Positions 1 to 9,015 of a DNA stretch of 55,403 bases are shown piece by piece. Source of the DNA: Bryobacterales bacterium (GTDB taxonomy: Bacteria; Acidobacteriota; Terriglobia; Bryobacterales; Bryobacteraceae). Each line of letters starts with the position of its first letter. Position 1 is the stretch's first letter. Position numbers and translations under genes: made by a program. The stretch lies in NCBI GenBank assembly GCA_016789785.1, contig JAEUQE010000026.1:1-55403 (forward strand), written 5' to 3'. The notes under the pieces are model-generated. The model was not told where the DNA came from. It saw nothing but the letters and a program-made list of their open reading frames with translations, and ran no database searches.

Positions 1-1771
1 GCTCCTCGTAAGAGGATTCGCTCGTGATGGCAGCAGACGGAATGCCGGCGGCCTGGAAAACCTTCGCCATGAAGTTCGCATGGGCGATGCTGACACAGAA
101 TCCAATCGCCCTTGCCTGGTGCCAGTTCGCCCCATAGGCTTCGCAGAACTGACTGAGCACAAGATTCGCGCGCCGAGAGTTGCCAAGGTATTGCTGTTCG
201 AGTTCACTCACGACATACGAACCACGCGACCACGAAACCGTGGAGAGATCCGTACCGTCATGGATTCCGTAGTAGTCGAATGGAGCAAGGTACTGTCGCT
301 CGATCGCGTTCCAAAGCCGCATCTCATCGGCGATTCGATGGTTGAACCACGGAAGGATGCTGGCGCCATCCATGCGCTCCGGAGTCGCAGTAAGGCCGAG
401 CAAGATCCGCGGCTGCAGGGATGCGATGGTGTCGCGATAGCTATCGGCGGGAACGTGGTGCGCTTCGTCGAGCACCACATAATGCCAGTAGTCGGCACCC
501 TGCTTCTCAATCAGCGCTCGGGAGCGAAGGCTCTGCACCGTCGCAAAGAGATGGTCGTAATCAGTCGGACGTTCTCCACCAGCAAGCAACTCTCCGAACG
601 ACTCATCGCGAAGAACGTGCCGGAAGCGATCCCGCCCTTGACGCAGCAACTCTTCCCGATGCGCAAGATACAGCAATCGCGGACGGGCGCCAGAGTACTT
701 CTGGCGCGCATAGTCGAAGGCAGCAACCAACGTCTTTCCGGTCCCGGTCGGCGCGACCACAAGGTTTCGGAAAGAGTTGCGATCCAGTCGCTCGGCTTCC
801 AGGCGATCGAGCGTCGCTTGCTGATAGGGATGTGGGCGCAGGTCGAAGAATACCGGGCGTGCCGAGGTCGATCCACCCTTCTGCTGCGCGGATTCGAGTG
901 CCATCCGAACACGCTGACAGCATCCCTCGTCGTTGGGCAGGAAGTCCTCGAATTCGGGATCATTCCACAGCGATTCGAATGCGCCACGGAAGCGCTCGAC
1001 AATGTGAGGCGCTTCCACTTCGCTCAGTTTCACGGTCCACTCAATGCCGTCTTCCAGTGCTGGCCCCGAGAGGTTGGCTGAACCGACGTACGCGCTGCTG
1101 TAGCCGCTGTGGCGATGAAACAGCCACGCTTTTGCGTGCAAGCGGCGACGACGACCATCCAAAGAAATGCGGACTCGCACGTTCGGAAGCTTCGCGAGTT
1201 CCCGAATGGCACCAAGATCGGTGGCGCCCATATAGGTAGTAGTCAAAAGACGCACGGGCGCTTCGCGCTCCGCCAATTCGTAGAATGCACGTTTCAACCG
1301 CTGCCAACCCCGCCATTGCACGAAGCTGACTAACATCAGAACACTATCAGAGGTCGCCAACTCGCGCTCGAGTTCAAACCCAAGCCTCGCTTCACCTTGA
1401 GCATTCATCAACAAAGAACTGGCTGACAGTGGGGTAGACGGAGGAGAGGGTGACGAAGGGCCCCGGTAAATCGCTTTGAGAATCTCGCCCGGTGATTCAA
1501 CGACGTCGGGCTCGTCGTCGGAATCGCTGAGTTGTTCAGCCTGGCGGAGAAGCGTATTCGCAAACTCAATCTGGCGCCGAAGGCGTTCGTCGCTCGGAAG
1601 GGTAGCCAAGATAGACTTGATTTCTCTTACGAGATGTCGAGACAAGTAGTGAGGCGCGTCCGACTCCTCAAGACTGGTGATCTTCGTGTTCGGGCCGGCC
1701 AGATTATCGAGGTATTCGCGGAGGCGTCGCGTGATCAGGCGGTCGTAAAGACCCTCTTTGTACTCACCCAT
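1..1771 (-). CDS. PLD-nuclease/SF2 helicase, 3' end cut by window edge
   Basis: The reading frame is open from ATG at 1771 to the left edge (590 codons seen, no stop). Residues ~100-290 form a phospholipase-D-like domain with LHAKAW followed by GSANLSG and a GIEW box; the Asp of a classic HKD motif is not evident. A superfamily II helicase core follows: Walker A APTGTGKT, Walker B DEAHH and motif III TATPERMDG. The start of helicase domain 2 reaches the edge. PLD plus DEAD helicase, usually followed by DUF3427, is a known bacterial architecture thought to act on nucleic acid, often near restriction or defence genes. The C-terminal domain and the neighbours needed to decide this lie outside the window. 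It is 70 bp downstream of hpnE on the same strand. The family is secure; the role is not. Confidence 0.88.
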   Translation of the reverse strand, partial: MGEYKEGLYDRLITRRLREYLDNLAGPNTKITSLEESDAPHYLSRHLVREIKSILATLPSDERLRRQIEFANTLLRQAEQLSDSDDEPDVVESPGEILKAIYRGPSSPSPPSTPLSASSLLMNAQGEARLGFELERELATSDSVLMLVSFVQWRGWQRLKRAFYELAEREAPVRLLTTTYMGATDLGAIRELAKLPNVRVRISLDGRRRRLHAKAWLFHRHSGYSSAYVGSANLSGPALEDGIEWTVKLSEVEAPHIVERFRGAFESLWNDPEFEDFLPNDEGCCQRVRMALESAQQKGGSTSARPVFFDLRPHPYQQATLDRLEAERLDRNSFRNLVVAPTGTGKTLVAAFDYARQKYSGARPRLLYLAHREELLRQGRDRFRHVLRDESFGELLAGGERPTDYDHLFATVQSLRSRALIEKQGADYWHYVVLDEAHHVPADSYRDTIASLQPRILLGLTATPERMDGASILPWFNHRIADEMRLWNAIERQYLAPFDYYGIHDGTDLSTVSWSRGSYVVSELEQQYLGNSRRANLVLSQFCEAYGANWHQARAIGFCVSIAHANFMAKVFQAAGIPSAAITSESSYEE

Positions 1772-1841
1772 GCGCGTAATCGCTCTGAATTGAGCATAAT
1801 CGCACAACTAAGCAGGACGGCGCTTTTCGCAGAGTGGCAGC

Positions 1842-3161
1842 TTACGCGAAATCGGGCAGCACGAACCGCTGCGGACTCCCCGCCGCTCTGGCAACGGCTT
1901 CCGCAGCGAGATACCCCGAACGCACCGCGCCTTCCATAGTCGCCGGCCAGCCCGAGCGCGTCCAATCGCCGGCGAGAAACAGGTTCGGCACCTCAGTCGA
2001 CGCGCCGGGCCGCTGCGCCTCCAAGCCAGGCTCCGCCGAAAACGTCGCCCGCACTTCCTTCACCACGTGCGCCTTTTCGAGCTTTGCCTCACTCACCGCC
2101 GGCAGGAACTCCGCCAACTCGCGCAAGGCCATTTCGATCACCTGCTGCCGGGGCATCTCCGTCAAGCTACGCGACGCGCTGATCACCAGCATCAAGTAAC
2201 GGCCACCACCTTTGTTGAAGAACCACTGGATAGTGCGATCGAGCAGCGTTCCATGCGGCAGATCCGTCACGCTGCGATCAAACCATAAATGAATGCCTGT
2301 GATCGGCGAATGCGAAAAATCCGGCATCCGCAAAGCCGGCGCGACCAACCGCAATTTTTCGAACGGCAATGCGGAGACAACGAAGTCCGCCGCGCGAGTC
2401 TCGCCACCTGCAATCAACACGGCACGTCCGTCTTGAACGCAAATCTGATCCACAGGCGCCCGGAAATGGAGATGTACTTGCGGAATGCGCCGCCAGGCGT
2501 CCAAGCCATACAACTCGCCAAGCGGCACCGCGGGAATACCCATCTCGTAGCTGCGCGAGCCTGCAAGAAAACCGAGCCAGAAGACCTGGAAACCATGACA
2601 GGCCGCCATGCGGTCCAGTTCCTCATTGATCGCGCTCACCAGAATTTGCCGCCAGAAGCGCTCGATGGCTCTGGGCGTCTGCCCCTTCTCACGCAGCCAG
2701 TCGAGCATCGTAATGCGATCGAGATCGCGCCGTGTCTTGCGCTCGGTGCGGATCGCGAGCAGTGCACGCCCAATGGCAATCTTGTCGGAAAGGCCAAGAA
2801 ACCGCAGCGTGGCGAACGATTCCGTAAAGTGCAGAGGCGCCGGCAATAGGCCGGACCGCATCGTCGATACGCGGCCACCTGGTTCGATGAAGTAGAAGGT
2901 GCGATGGAATTCGATCTGCCCCGCCGCCCCGAGCCGCGAGTAGAAATCGAGCAGGTTTCCGCAGCATCGCAACAGAATGTGCTGGCAGTTGTCGATGTGC
3001 TCTTCGGTATTCGGAACCGGGTAGGACGTCGCACGGCCACCGAGGAACGCACGTGCTTCATAGAGGTCGACTTCAAATCCTGCGGACCCAAGAGCAGCGG
3101 CAGCAGCCAGTCCCGCAAGTCCGCCACCAGCGACCGCCACGCGATGCGCGGAAGCGATCAC
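1842..3161 (-). CDS. hpnE: Hydroxysqualene dehydroxylase HpnE (squalene-associated FAD desaturase)
   Basis: A 439-residue flavoprotein amine-oxidase family member. The N-terminal FAD-binding Rossmann motif is GGGLAGLAAA with an acidic strand end (DLYEA) and the following GGRATS loop. The segment CQHILLRCC and the overall length fit HpnE. The enzyme reduces hydroxysqualene to squalene, the last step of the HpnC-HpnD-HpnE route from farnesyl diphosphate, which feeds hopanoid synthesis. hpnC, hpnD and the cyclase are not in this window. The start is GTG, chosen because it directly precedes the Rossmann strand and has GAGG about 7 nt upstream. The gene is last in a minus-strand run with trpE(G) and two small membrane ORFs, which suggests co-transcription but not a shared pathway. 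Confidence 0.85.
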   Translation of the reverse strand: MIASAHRVAVAGGGLAGLAAAAALGSAGFEVDLYEARAFLGGRATSYPVPNTEEHIDNCQHILLRCCGNLLDFYSRLGAAGQIEFHRTFYFIEPGGRVSTMRSGLLPAPLHFTESFATLRFLGLSDKIAIGRALLAIRTERKTRRDLDRITMLDWLREKGQTPRAIERFWRQILVSAINEELDRMAACHGFQVFWLGFLAGSRSYEMGIPAVPLGELYGLDAWRRIPQVHLHFRAPVDQICVQDGRAVLIAGGETRAADFVVSALPFEKLRLVAPALRMPDFSHSPITGIHLWFDRSVTDLPHGTLLDRTIQWFFNKGGGRYLMLVISASRSLTEMPRQQVIEMALRELAEFLPAVSEAKLEKAHVVKEVRATFSAEPGLEAQRPGASTEVPNLFLAGDWTRSGWPATMEGAVRSGYLAAEAVARAAGSPQRFVLPDFA

Positions 3162-3201
3162 GCGCGACCTCGCACGGGAAGCCTAGCGACTTGAGGAGAA
3201 A

Positions 3202-3306
3202 CTAGCAGATGGGAATCCGGGAACGACGGCCGCCGTCCTGATCGTCGGAGAGCTTCCACGCGATCCAAAGCACAATCGTGAGAAACAACAGGTCCAGTGG
3301 TTCCAT
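3202..3306 (-). CDS. 34-residue single-span membrane peptide
   Basis: A small frame lies between the Cys/His-rich membrane protein and hpnE. It runs from ATG at 3306 to TAG at 3202. The predicted peptide has a short acidic start (MEPLD), one hydrophobic segment of about 13 residues (LLFLTIVLWIAW) and a charged tail (KLSDDQDGGRRSR), a layout typical of genuine small membrane proteins. A purine-rich GAGAGAACGG precedes the ATG. It sits 45 bp after one gene and 40 bp before hpnE, all on the same strand. I do not recognise a named family. The evidence is composition, spacing and ribosome-site only, so it could be a chance ORF. Confidence 0.5.
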   Translation of the reverse strand: MEPLDLLFLTIVLWIAWKLSDDQDGGRRSRIPIC

Positions 3307-3351
3307 TCCGTTCTCTCTCAGTATCTCGCGAACCGGAGTAGACAACAAGCA

Positions 3352-3699
3352 TCAATAGTTCCAGTACCCTGCCATGGTTCCAGTAATCCAAGCGGTGATT
3401 GAACCCGCCCCCGGGAACGCAGCGAGCGCGAGCATCAGCCGCAATGGCCACTTCCAGCGGGCAGGCCAGAAGCTGATCAAGCCTTGCGGAATCACCATCG
3501 ACAGCCAAACACCAAGTTGGCCGGCTAGCGACATTTTGCACCACGGGCACTGCTTCGGCCCGTGGTGATGGATGTTGCAGTGATCCGCAGCCCCTGCCCA
3601 CATCCAGGTACATCCGCATCCGAACACAAGATTGCAGAAGTTAATAAATAGGATGCAGGTGGTCGATGCCGCGATGAGAAAAATCAGCCACTTCGGCAA
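3352..3699 (-). CDS. Cys/His-rich small membrane protein, unknown function
   Basis: A 115-residue protein with an N-terminal membrane segment (LIFLIAASTTCILFINFC), a central ~30-residue Cys/His cluster and further hydrophobic segments toward the C-terminus. The cluster contains CGCTWMW, HCNIHHH and CPWC, so four cysteines and several histidines sit together next to the membrane. This pattern suggests binding of metal or a cofactor; that is inference. The TTG start at 3699 almost abuts the trpE(G) stop, so translation is probably coupled. I do not recognise a named family. Competing frames over this stretch lack the hydrophobic pattern. Confidence 0.72.
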   Translation of the reverse strand: MPKWLIFLIAASTTCILFINFCNLVFGCGCTWMWAGAADHCNIHHHGPKQCPWCKMSLAGQLGVWLSMVIPQGLISFWPARWKWPLRLMLALAAFPGAGSITAWITGTMAGYWNY

Positions 3700-3700
3700 G

Positions 3701-5884
3701 CTACACTCTCGCGCGCCCGTAGATTCGCACCACGTTCTCGATCAGCTTGAGACCCGCATCGCCATCCAGCGTCAACATCGATTCGGGATGAAACTGCACG
3801 GCTTCAATTGGCAGCTCGCGATGCCGGACGCCCATGATCACGCCGTCGTCCGATCGCGCCGTCACCTCCAGGGCCGCCGGCAGCTTCTCCGGAATCGCGA
3901 ACAGCGAGTGGTACCGGCCAACGCGAAACTCCTTCGGGAGGCCTTCAAAGACACCTCGATTCGTATGGGTGACCAGGGACGGCTTACCATGCATCGGATA
4001 GTCAAGCACGCCGAGTTCTCCACCAAACGCCTCCACAATGCCCTGCAACCCGAGACACACACCAAACACGGGAACACCAAGCCTTGCCGCATGCTTCACC
4101 AGCGCGGGGACACCGAAGTCGGCGGGGCGGCCGGGCCCAGGCGAAATCAGGATTACCGACGGAGCGAGCTTCGAAATCAGGTCGAGCGGAAAGCCAGAGC
4201 GATACGTCACCACATCGGCACCGGTCTGCCGCGCATAGTTGGAAAGCGTGTGGATGAAACAATCGTCGTTGTCCACCAGCAGCATCTTCACGCCTTGGCC
4301 CGCAGCGTCATCGGCGGCACGCGTTGCAATCGCTGGCGCCGCGCGAAGTTCGCCGGCCGCTGCGTGCTCGCCGCCTGGCGACAACGCGCGGAAGAAGCCC
4401 GTTGCCTTCAGCCTCGTCTCGCGCTCTTCCGCTTCGGGAATCGAGTCATAAAGCAGCGTGGCGCCGACCGGGTATTCCGCCACTCCATCGCGAAGATAGG
4501 TGGTCCGGATCATGATGCCCGTATTGATGTCGCCATTCATCGAGATCATGCCGACCGCGCCACCATACCAGCCACGCGCGTTCCTTTCGAGATTCTCAAT
4601 CGCCTGCGACGCCGCTCGTTTCGGCGCGCCAATCACCGTGACGGCCCACATGTGCGAGAGAAACGCATCGAGGGAATCGAGACCCTCCGCAAGCGTACCC
4701 TCCACGTGATCCACCGTGTGGAACACACCCGCATACGATTCGATGAGCCGGCGGCCGATCACCTTCACCGAGCCTGGCGCGCACACTCGGGACTTGTCGT
4801 TGCGGTCCACGTCGGTGCACATCGTAAGCTCCGACTCTTCCTTGGTCGAGGCGAGCAACTCACGAATCGCATCGGCATCGCGCATCGGATCGCCAGTACG
4901 TCGTGCTGTACCTGAGATTGGGCACGTCTCGACACGGTTGCCCTCAACGCGAACGAACATCTCTGGCGATGCGCCCACCAACTGTTCATTGCCGAACTGA
5001 ATGCAAAACTCGTATGGGCTTGGGCTCAGTTCCTGGATACGTTCAAACAACTCGGTGGCGCGGCCGGAGTAGTGCGTGCGGAAAGTCTGGCGCAGAACAA
5101 CCTCGTAGTAGTCGCCCTGCTTCATTCCCGCCCGCACGCGTTCCACATTGGCCATATACTCTTCGGGCGTGTGATCGGAAGTGATCTCGCAGACCGGGCG
5201 GGAGGGCGGCGGCGCAATGCTCTCCGCGTCGTGATCCAGAGCGAGTGTGGAATGCTCGTCACGGCTGAAATCGTACTGGTAGCGCTCGATCACTTCGCGC
5301 TTGCGGTCCATGAAGTAGATATCGTCGCAAAGATAGAGATGCAGAGCCTTCGTCTTCTCTCGCGGCAGTCGAAGTTCGATGGGGTCGAACTGAAAAAGCA
5401 GGTCGTAGCCAAAGGCTCCTGAGAGAAATAGCCGTCCGTCGCCGGGATGACGAAACTCTTCCACGAAGGCGCGCAGGATGGAAAAGGCTGAGGGCTGCCG
5501 GCTGCGCTCTTCCTCGGAGAATAGCTCGGGCAGAGACTTCAGGCGGCCGTGCAGCACACCACCCAGGTTGCGAAAGTCGTCCCAGTGCGGGTGCGATGAA
5601 AGAACGGGTTCCAACATTCGGCAGAGGACTTCACCGCGCAGATTTAAGGGCCGGAGTTCCACATCGCGAGCATAGGCGACGATCTCCAGCGGCGGACGGG
5701 TCGAGGCGATGTCCCAGCGCGAGTACCGCCCAGGATACTCGTATCCGGAAGAAAAATAGACCCCGCGATGCGTATCCAACTCCCGAAGCAGTTTCTGAAG
5801 CCCGCGTTTATACGGGATCTTTGAAAGACTGCGCGTGACTTGGATGCCGCTGCGCGTGTTGTATCGGAGTTCTCGCATTGGCAC
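3701..5884 (-). CDS. trpE(G): Fused anthranilate synthase TrpE(G)
   Basis: A 727-residue single-chain anthranilate synthase: chorismate + glutamine to anthranilate, the first step of tryptophan synthesis. The N-terminal ~500 residues are the chorismate-binding part, with PISGTARRTGDP, the TDVDRNDKSRVC box and HMWAVTVIGAPKR characteristic of the fused TrpE(G) clade known from rhizobia. A short Ala-rich linker leads to the class I glutamine amidotransferase, with GVCLGLQG carrying the nucleophilic Cys and a C-terminal VQFHPES His/Glu pair. PhzE has the same layout, but no phenazine genes are near. No trpD, trpC, trpB or trpA are adjacent. No Trp-rich leader peptide was found in the 150 bp upstream, unlike the rhizobial attenuated gene. 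It heads a four-gene minus-strand run. Confidence 0.9.
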   Translation of the reverse strand: MPMRELRYNTRSGIQVTRSLSKIPYKRGLQKLLRELDTHRGVYFSSGYEYPGRYSRWDIASTRPPLEIVAYARDVELRPLNLRGEVLCRMLEPVLSSHPHWDDFRNLGGVLHGRLKSLPELFSEEERSRQPSAFSILRAFVEEFRHPGDGRLFLSGAFGYDLLFQFDPIELRLPREKTKALHLYLCDDIYFMDRKREVIERYQYDFSRDEHSTLALDHDAESIAPPPSRPVCEITSDHTPEEYMANVERVRAGMKQGDYYEVVLRQTFRTHYSGRATELFERIQELSPSPYEFCIQFGNEQLVGASPEMFVRVEGNRVETCPISGTARRTGDPMRDADAIRELLASTKEESELTMCTDVDRNDKSRVCAPGSVKVIGRRLIESYAGVFHTVDHVEGTLAEGLDSLDAFLSHMWAVTVIGAPKRAASQAIENLERNARGWYGGAVGMISMNGDINTGIMIRTTYLRDGVAEYPVGATLLYDSIPEAEERETRLKATGFFRALSPGGEHAAAGELRAAPAIATRAADDAAGQGVKMLLVDNDDCFIHTLSNYARQTGADVVTYRSGFPLDLISKLAPSVILISPGPGRPADFGVPALVKHAARLGVPVFGVCLGLQGIVEAFGGELGVLDYPMHGKPSLVTHTNRGVFEGLPKEFRVGRYHSLFAIPEKLPAALEVTARSDDGVIMGVRHRELPIEAVQFHPESMLTLDGDAGLKLIENVVRIYGRARV

Positions 5885-6034
5885 CTCGAAGGAGTGGGGA
5901 CTTGTTTCAGGATACCGTACCTGCCGCGAATTGATGGAGAGACCAGCGCCGCCGGGCGGCAGGTTCCAGGCTGCCCTGACAGACGCCTCACAGAGTGATA
6001 CTGTAAGAGCGGATTCACAAAATCCGCCTACGCC
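5885..6034. promoter_or_regulatory. Divergent promoter region with 5' hairpin
   Basis: This 150-bp gap separates the divergent trpE(G) and the corrinoid operon, so both promoters must lie here. Two inverted repeats are visible: GCCGCC/GGCGGC around one G (5948-5960), and GCGGATT/AATCCGC with loop CACAA (6009-6027). The second ends 7 nt before the first ATG of the operon and no clear Shine-Dalgarno sequence is present, so it could control initiation. The space is too short for a complete cobalamin riboswitch plus promoter, and I see no B12 box. Confidence 0.4.
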
Positions 6035-7306
6035 ATGACCGCGACCACTACCCCGTCTCGTCAGCGCGTGTTAGATAGCCTCGCGCATCGCTCGCCTGAT
6101 CGCATTCCCATCGACTTCGGCTCCACGGCTGTCACCGGTATCCACGTGAGTGTAGTCGCCGCACTGCGTGATCACTACGGCTTGGAGCGGCGCCCGGTGA
6201 AGGTGCATGAACCTTACCAGATGCTTGGCTTGCTTGACGAAGATCTGAAACAGGCCATGGGGATCGATGTCGAAGGAGTGTTCCGGCGTAAGACTCTGTT
6301 CGGCTTTCCCGCACAGGACTGGAAGCCCTGGAACTTCAACGGCCTCGATGTCCTTGTGCCAGGCAACTTCAATGTCACTGTGGATCCCGCCAGCGGCGAC
6401 ACGCTCATCTATCCCGAGGGCGATTTGAGCGCGAAGCCGTCGGGCCGCATGCCGCCCGGATTCCATTTCTTCGACACGATCATCCGGCAGGATCATTTCG
6501 ACGAGGACCGCCTTGATCCAGCGGATAATCTGGAAGAATTCAAGTCTCTGTCAGAGGATGATCTCGATTCGATCGCGACCGATGTAGGCGCCGCACAATC
6601 CACGGGACGGGCCATCATCGCCAACTTTGGCGGCACAGCGTTGGGCGACATTGCACTGGTGCCCGCACCCTTCCTCAAGGACCCGCGCGGGATTCGCGAT
6701 ATTCCGGAGTGGTACATGTCCCTGCGGTCGCGGCCGGACTACGTGCACGCGATCTTTGAACGGCAGACCGAAATCGCGATCGCCAATCTTGCGCGCGTGC
6801 ATGCCCGGATCGGCGACACCGTGGATGCGGTGTTTCTCTGTGGCACCGACTTCGGCACCCAAACGTCCTCGTTCTGCTCCGTGCCGACGTTCCGCTCCAT
6901 GTGGCTACCTTATTACGCCCAGATCTGCGGATGGATCCACAAACATACGGCGTGGAAGTGTTTCAAACACTCCTGTGGTTCCGTGGAGCGCTTCTACGAG
7001 TCATTCATTGAAGCCGGGTTCGACATCCTCAATCCCGTGCAATGCTCCGCCGCCGGCATGGACCCCGAGCATCTCAAGAGCAGATACGGCAGTAGGTTGA
7101 CGTTTTGGGGCGGGGGCATCGACACGCAGCAGATCCTTCCCTTCGGCACGCCGACCGAAGTGCGCGACCAGGTGATGCGGCGCTGCGAGATCTTCGCGTC
7201 CTCGGGCGGCTTCGTTTTCAATTCGATTCATAACATCCAGGCTGGGACTCCCGTCGCGAACGTGGTGGCCATGCTCGATGCACTCAGGGAGTTCTCCGGT
7301 CACTGA
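6035..7306 (+). CDS. URO-D family corrinoid methyltransferase (substrate-side candidate)
   Basis: A 423-residue uroporphyrinogen-decarboxylase-fold protein; in this context it is a methyltransferase, not the haem enzyme. Members work with a corrinoid protein to take a methyl group from a donor. The N-terminus (RQRVLDSLAHRSPDRIPIDF) is typical of the COG0407 branch. The HxC pair of the zinc site is present as KHSCGS. The region where the third Cys ligand is expected reads FVFNSIHNIQAGTP, with His and no Cys. That fits a substrate-demethylating component better than a thiol-activating one, by analogy with MtvB/MtoB-like O-demethylases; this is inference. It is first in the operon, 30 bp before the corrinoid protein. 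Confidence 0.82.
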   Translation: MTATTTPSRQRVLDSLAHRSPDRIPIDFGSTAVTGIHVSVVAALRDHYGLERRPVKVHEPYQMLGLLDEDLKQAMGIDVEGVFRRKTLFGFPAQDWKPWNFNGLDVLVPGNFNVTVDPASGDTLIYPEGDLSAKPSGRMPPGFHFFDTIIRQDHFDEDRLDPADNLEEFKSLSEDDLDSIATDVGAAQSTGRAIIANFGGTALGDIALVPAPFLKDPRGIRDIPEWYMSLRSRPDYVHAIFERQTEIAIANLARVHARIGDTVDAVFLCGTDFGTQTSSFCSVPTFRSMWLPYYAQICGWIHKHTAWKCFKHSCGSVERFYESFIEAGFDILNPVQCSAAGMDPEHLKSRYGSRLTFWGGGIDTQQILPFGTPTEVRDQVMRRCEIFASSGGFVFNSIHNIQAGTPVANVVAMLDALREFSGH

Positions 7307-7336
7307 TCCCGAATCTCTTAAGGAGGGCCTTCTTTT

Positions 7337-7984
7337 ATGGCCGATCTTTCCAGGCTTTATGATGCTGTTCTCAATGGCGACGCCAAGGCAGCGGCTGCGG
7401 TCACACAGGAGGCGCTCGCCGGCGGGATGGACCCATTGACGCTGATCACCGGCACCATGGTCCCCGCCATGGACGAGGTCGGCAATCGATACGAGTGTGA
7501 GGAGTACTTCGTACCGGAGTTGCTTCTTTCCGCGCGTGCGATGAAGGCCAGCATGGAGTTGCTTCGTCCTTTGCTGGTGGCGAGCGGCGCGGAACCTGCC
7601 GGCCGTGTGGCGATCGGCACGGTGAAAGGAGACCTGCACGATATCGGCAAGAATCTGGTGGCTGCGATGCTGGAAGGCGCGGGCTTCGAAGTGATTGATC
7701 TCGGCGCCGACGTGCCGCCGGAGAAATTCATCCACGCCATTCAGGAAAAGAAGGCAGGGATCGTGTGTCTCTCGGCGCTTCTCACCGTGACCATGCCCTC
7801 CATGAAGATGACCATTGAAGCCCTGAAATCAGCCGGAGTGCGGGATCAAGTGAAGGTTCTGGTGGGCGGCGCGCCCGTCACGCAGCAGTTCGCCGATCAG
7901 ATCGGGGCCGACGGCTATGGTGAAACCGCGAACTCCGCCGTGCAGCTTGCGCGCCAGCTCAGCGGCGTTCAGGCATCGACATGA
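7337..7984 (+). CDS. Corrinoid (B12-binding) methyl-carrier protein
   Basis: A 215-residue MtbC/MttC/MtoC-type methyl carrier. Residues ~1-85 form the helical cap domain. Residues ~90-210 are a Rossmann-like B12 domain with the signature D99-L-H101-D-I-G104, whose His is the lower cobalt ligand, followed by the usual VIDLGADVPPE and GGAPVT segments. The protein shuttles the methyl group as methylcob(III)alamin between two methyltransferases. A strong AGGAGG ribosome site at 7321-7326 precedes the ATG, suggesting high expression. Its last 4 nt overlap the next gene (ATGA), so the two are translationally coupled. Confidence 0.93.
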   Translation: MADLSRLYDAVLNGDAKAAAAVTQEALAGGMDPLTLITGTMVPAMDEVGNRYECEEYFVPELLLSARAMKASMELLRPLLVASGAEPAGRVAIGTVKGDLHDIGKNLVAAMLEGAGFEVIDLGADVPPEKFIHAIQEKKAGIVCLSALLTVTMPSMKMTIEALKSAGVRDQVKVLVGGAPVTQQFADQIGADGYGETANSAVQLARQLSGVQAST

Positions 7985-9015
7985 CAAGTGACTTCTGGCT
8001 CGATCTGGCGCGGCACGGCTTGCGATTTCCGATCGCGACGGATCTGGCATTACATGCGGACCCGGACCCCCAAGGGGCTCGCATGGACGCGCGGCGGCTG
8101 GCAACTGTCCTCACGAAGGCCGCCGCGCGTTATGATCTGCCGGTCGCTTTACCGCTGATGGATCTGCGGCTCGACAAGGCCGCGCTGCTTGCTCCCTTCG
8201 GCGTTTCCGCGGAAGACTCCGAAACATTTCACTTCACCAGTGTTCCCGAGAATTCACCGGCGGCCACGCCTGCCGAGGACGCCCGCGCAGGCTCCATCCG
8301 GCACATTCGGGAAGATGGACGGCTCCACGCGGTGGGCCAGATCATCGGCCCGTTCTCACTGGCCACCAAGTTGATGCGCGATCCGATCGCTGCAATCGCG
8401 CTTGCCGGCGCGCAGGCCTCCGAAGAGCCCGAAGTGAAGCTATGGGAGTGGTGTCTCGCCCGATCGCTCGAAACCGTGCTCACGTCCATGGAGCAGCAAG
8501 TGGAATCGGGAGCACAGACGATCATGCTGTGCGAACCCGCAGCGAACACAGTTTACCTTTCCCCACGCCAGTTGCGCCGGGGATCGGACATTTTCGATCG
8601 TTATGTTCTCGCCGGGTTGCGCCGGATCAAGCAGCGGCTCGATGAACTGCATGCCAATCTTTTTCTCCACGACTGCGGCGAGTTGCTCCCCAGTTTCGCA
8701 ACGGCTTTTGCCCAGGAGATCCATCCGGCGGTGCTGAGTCTCGGATCAAGCCGCCGTCTCTGGGAGGATGCCACGCTCGTGCCCGCAGACGTCGTTCTCT
8801 ATGGAAACCTACCCTCGAAACTGTTCTATTCCGATGACGTGATGCCGCGTGCGGAAGTGGAACGGCGCGTGCATGAGTTGCAGACGAACATGCAAGCGAC
8901 GGGACATCCGTTCCTGATGGGAACAGAGTGCGATGTGCTTTACGTCGGCGAGTGTGCGGAACGAATTCAGAGGAAGGTCGACTTGCTCCAATGCAAGGCA
9001 GAAGCACCGCGGTAG
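7981..9015 (+). CDS. URO-D family zinc methyltransferase, thiol-acceptor type
   Basis: A 344-residue URO-D-fold protein with a full candidate zinc site: HDCGE (His-x-Cys) and a downstream Cys in GTECDVL. In MtaA/MtbA-type enzymes this His-Cys-Cys zinc activates a thiol that accepts the methyl group from the corrinoid protein. It probably takes the methyl from the carrier encoded just upstream, with which it overlaps by 4 nt. Methanogens use coenzyme M as acceptor; which thiol would serve here is unknown. The homocysteine methyltransferase-like gene of the same operon makes homocysteine a candidate. The MFS gene begins inside its last 25 nt. Confidence 0.82.
   Translation: MTSDFWLDLARHGLRFPIATDLALHADPDPQGARMDARRLATVLTKAAARYDLPVALPLMDLRLDKAALLAPFGVSAEDSETFHFTSVPENSPAATPAEDARAGSIRHIREDGRLHAVGQIIGPFSLATKLMRDPIAAIALAGAQASEEPEVKLWEWCLARSLETVLTSMEQQVESGAQTIMLCEPAANTVYLSPRQLRRGSDIFDRYVLAGLRRIKQRLDELHANLFLHDCGELLPSFATAFAQEIHPAVLSLGSSRRLWEDATLVPADVVLYGNLPSKLFYSDDVMPRAEVERRVHELQTNMQATGHPFLMGTECDVLYVGECAERIQRKVDLLQCKAEAPR

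Noticed and set aside
3632..4915. 427-codon plus-strand frame under trpE(G)
   Set aside because: His/Arg-rich antisense shadow.
5885..6030. Tryptophan attenuator leader for trpE(G)
   Set aside because: No short ORF with Trp codons before the start on the minus strand.
5885..6034. Cobalamin riboswitch before the corrinoid operon
   Set aside because: Only 150 bp between divergent starts, and no B12-box-like sequence was found.
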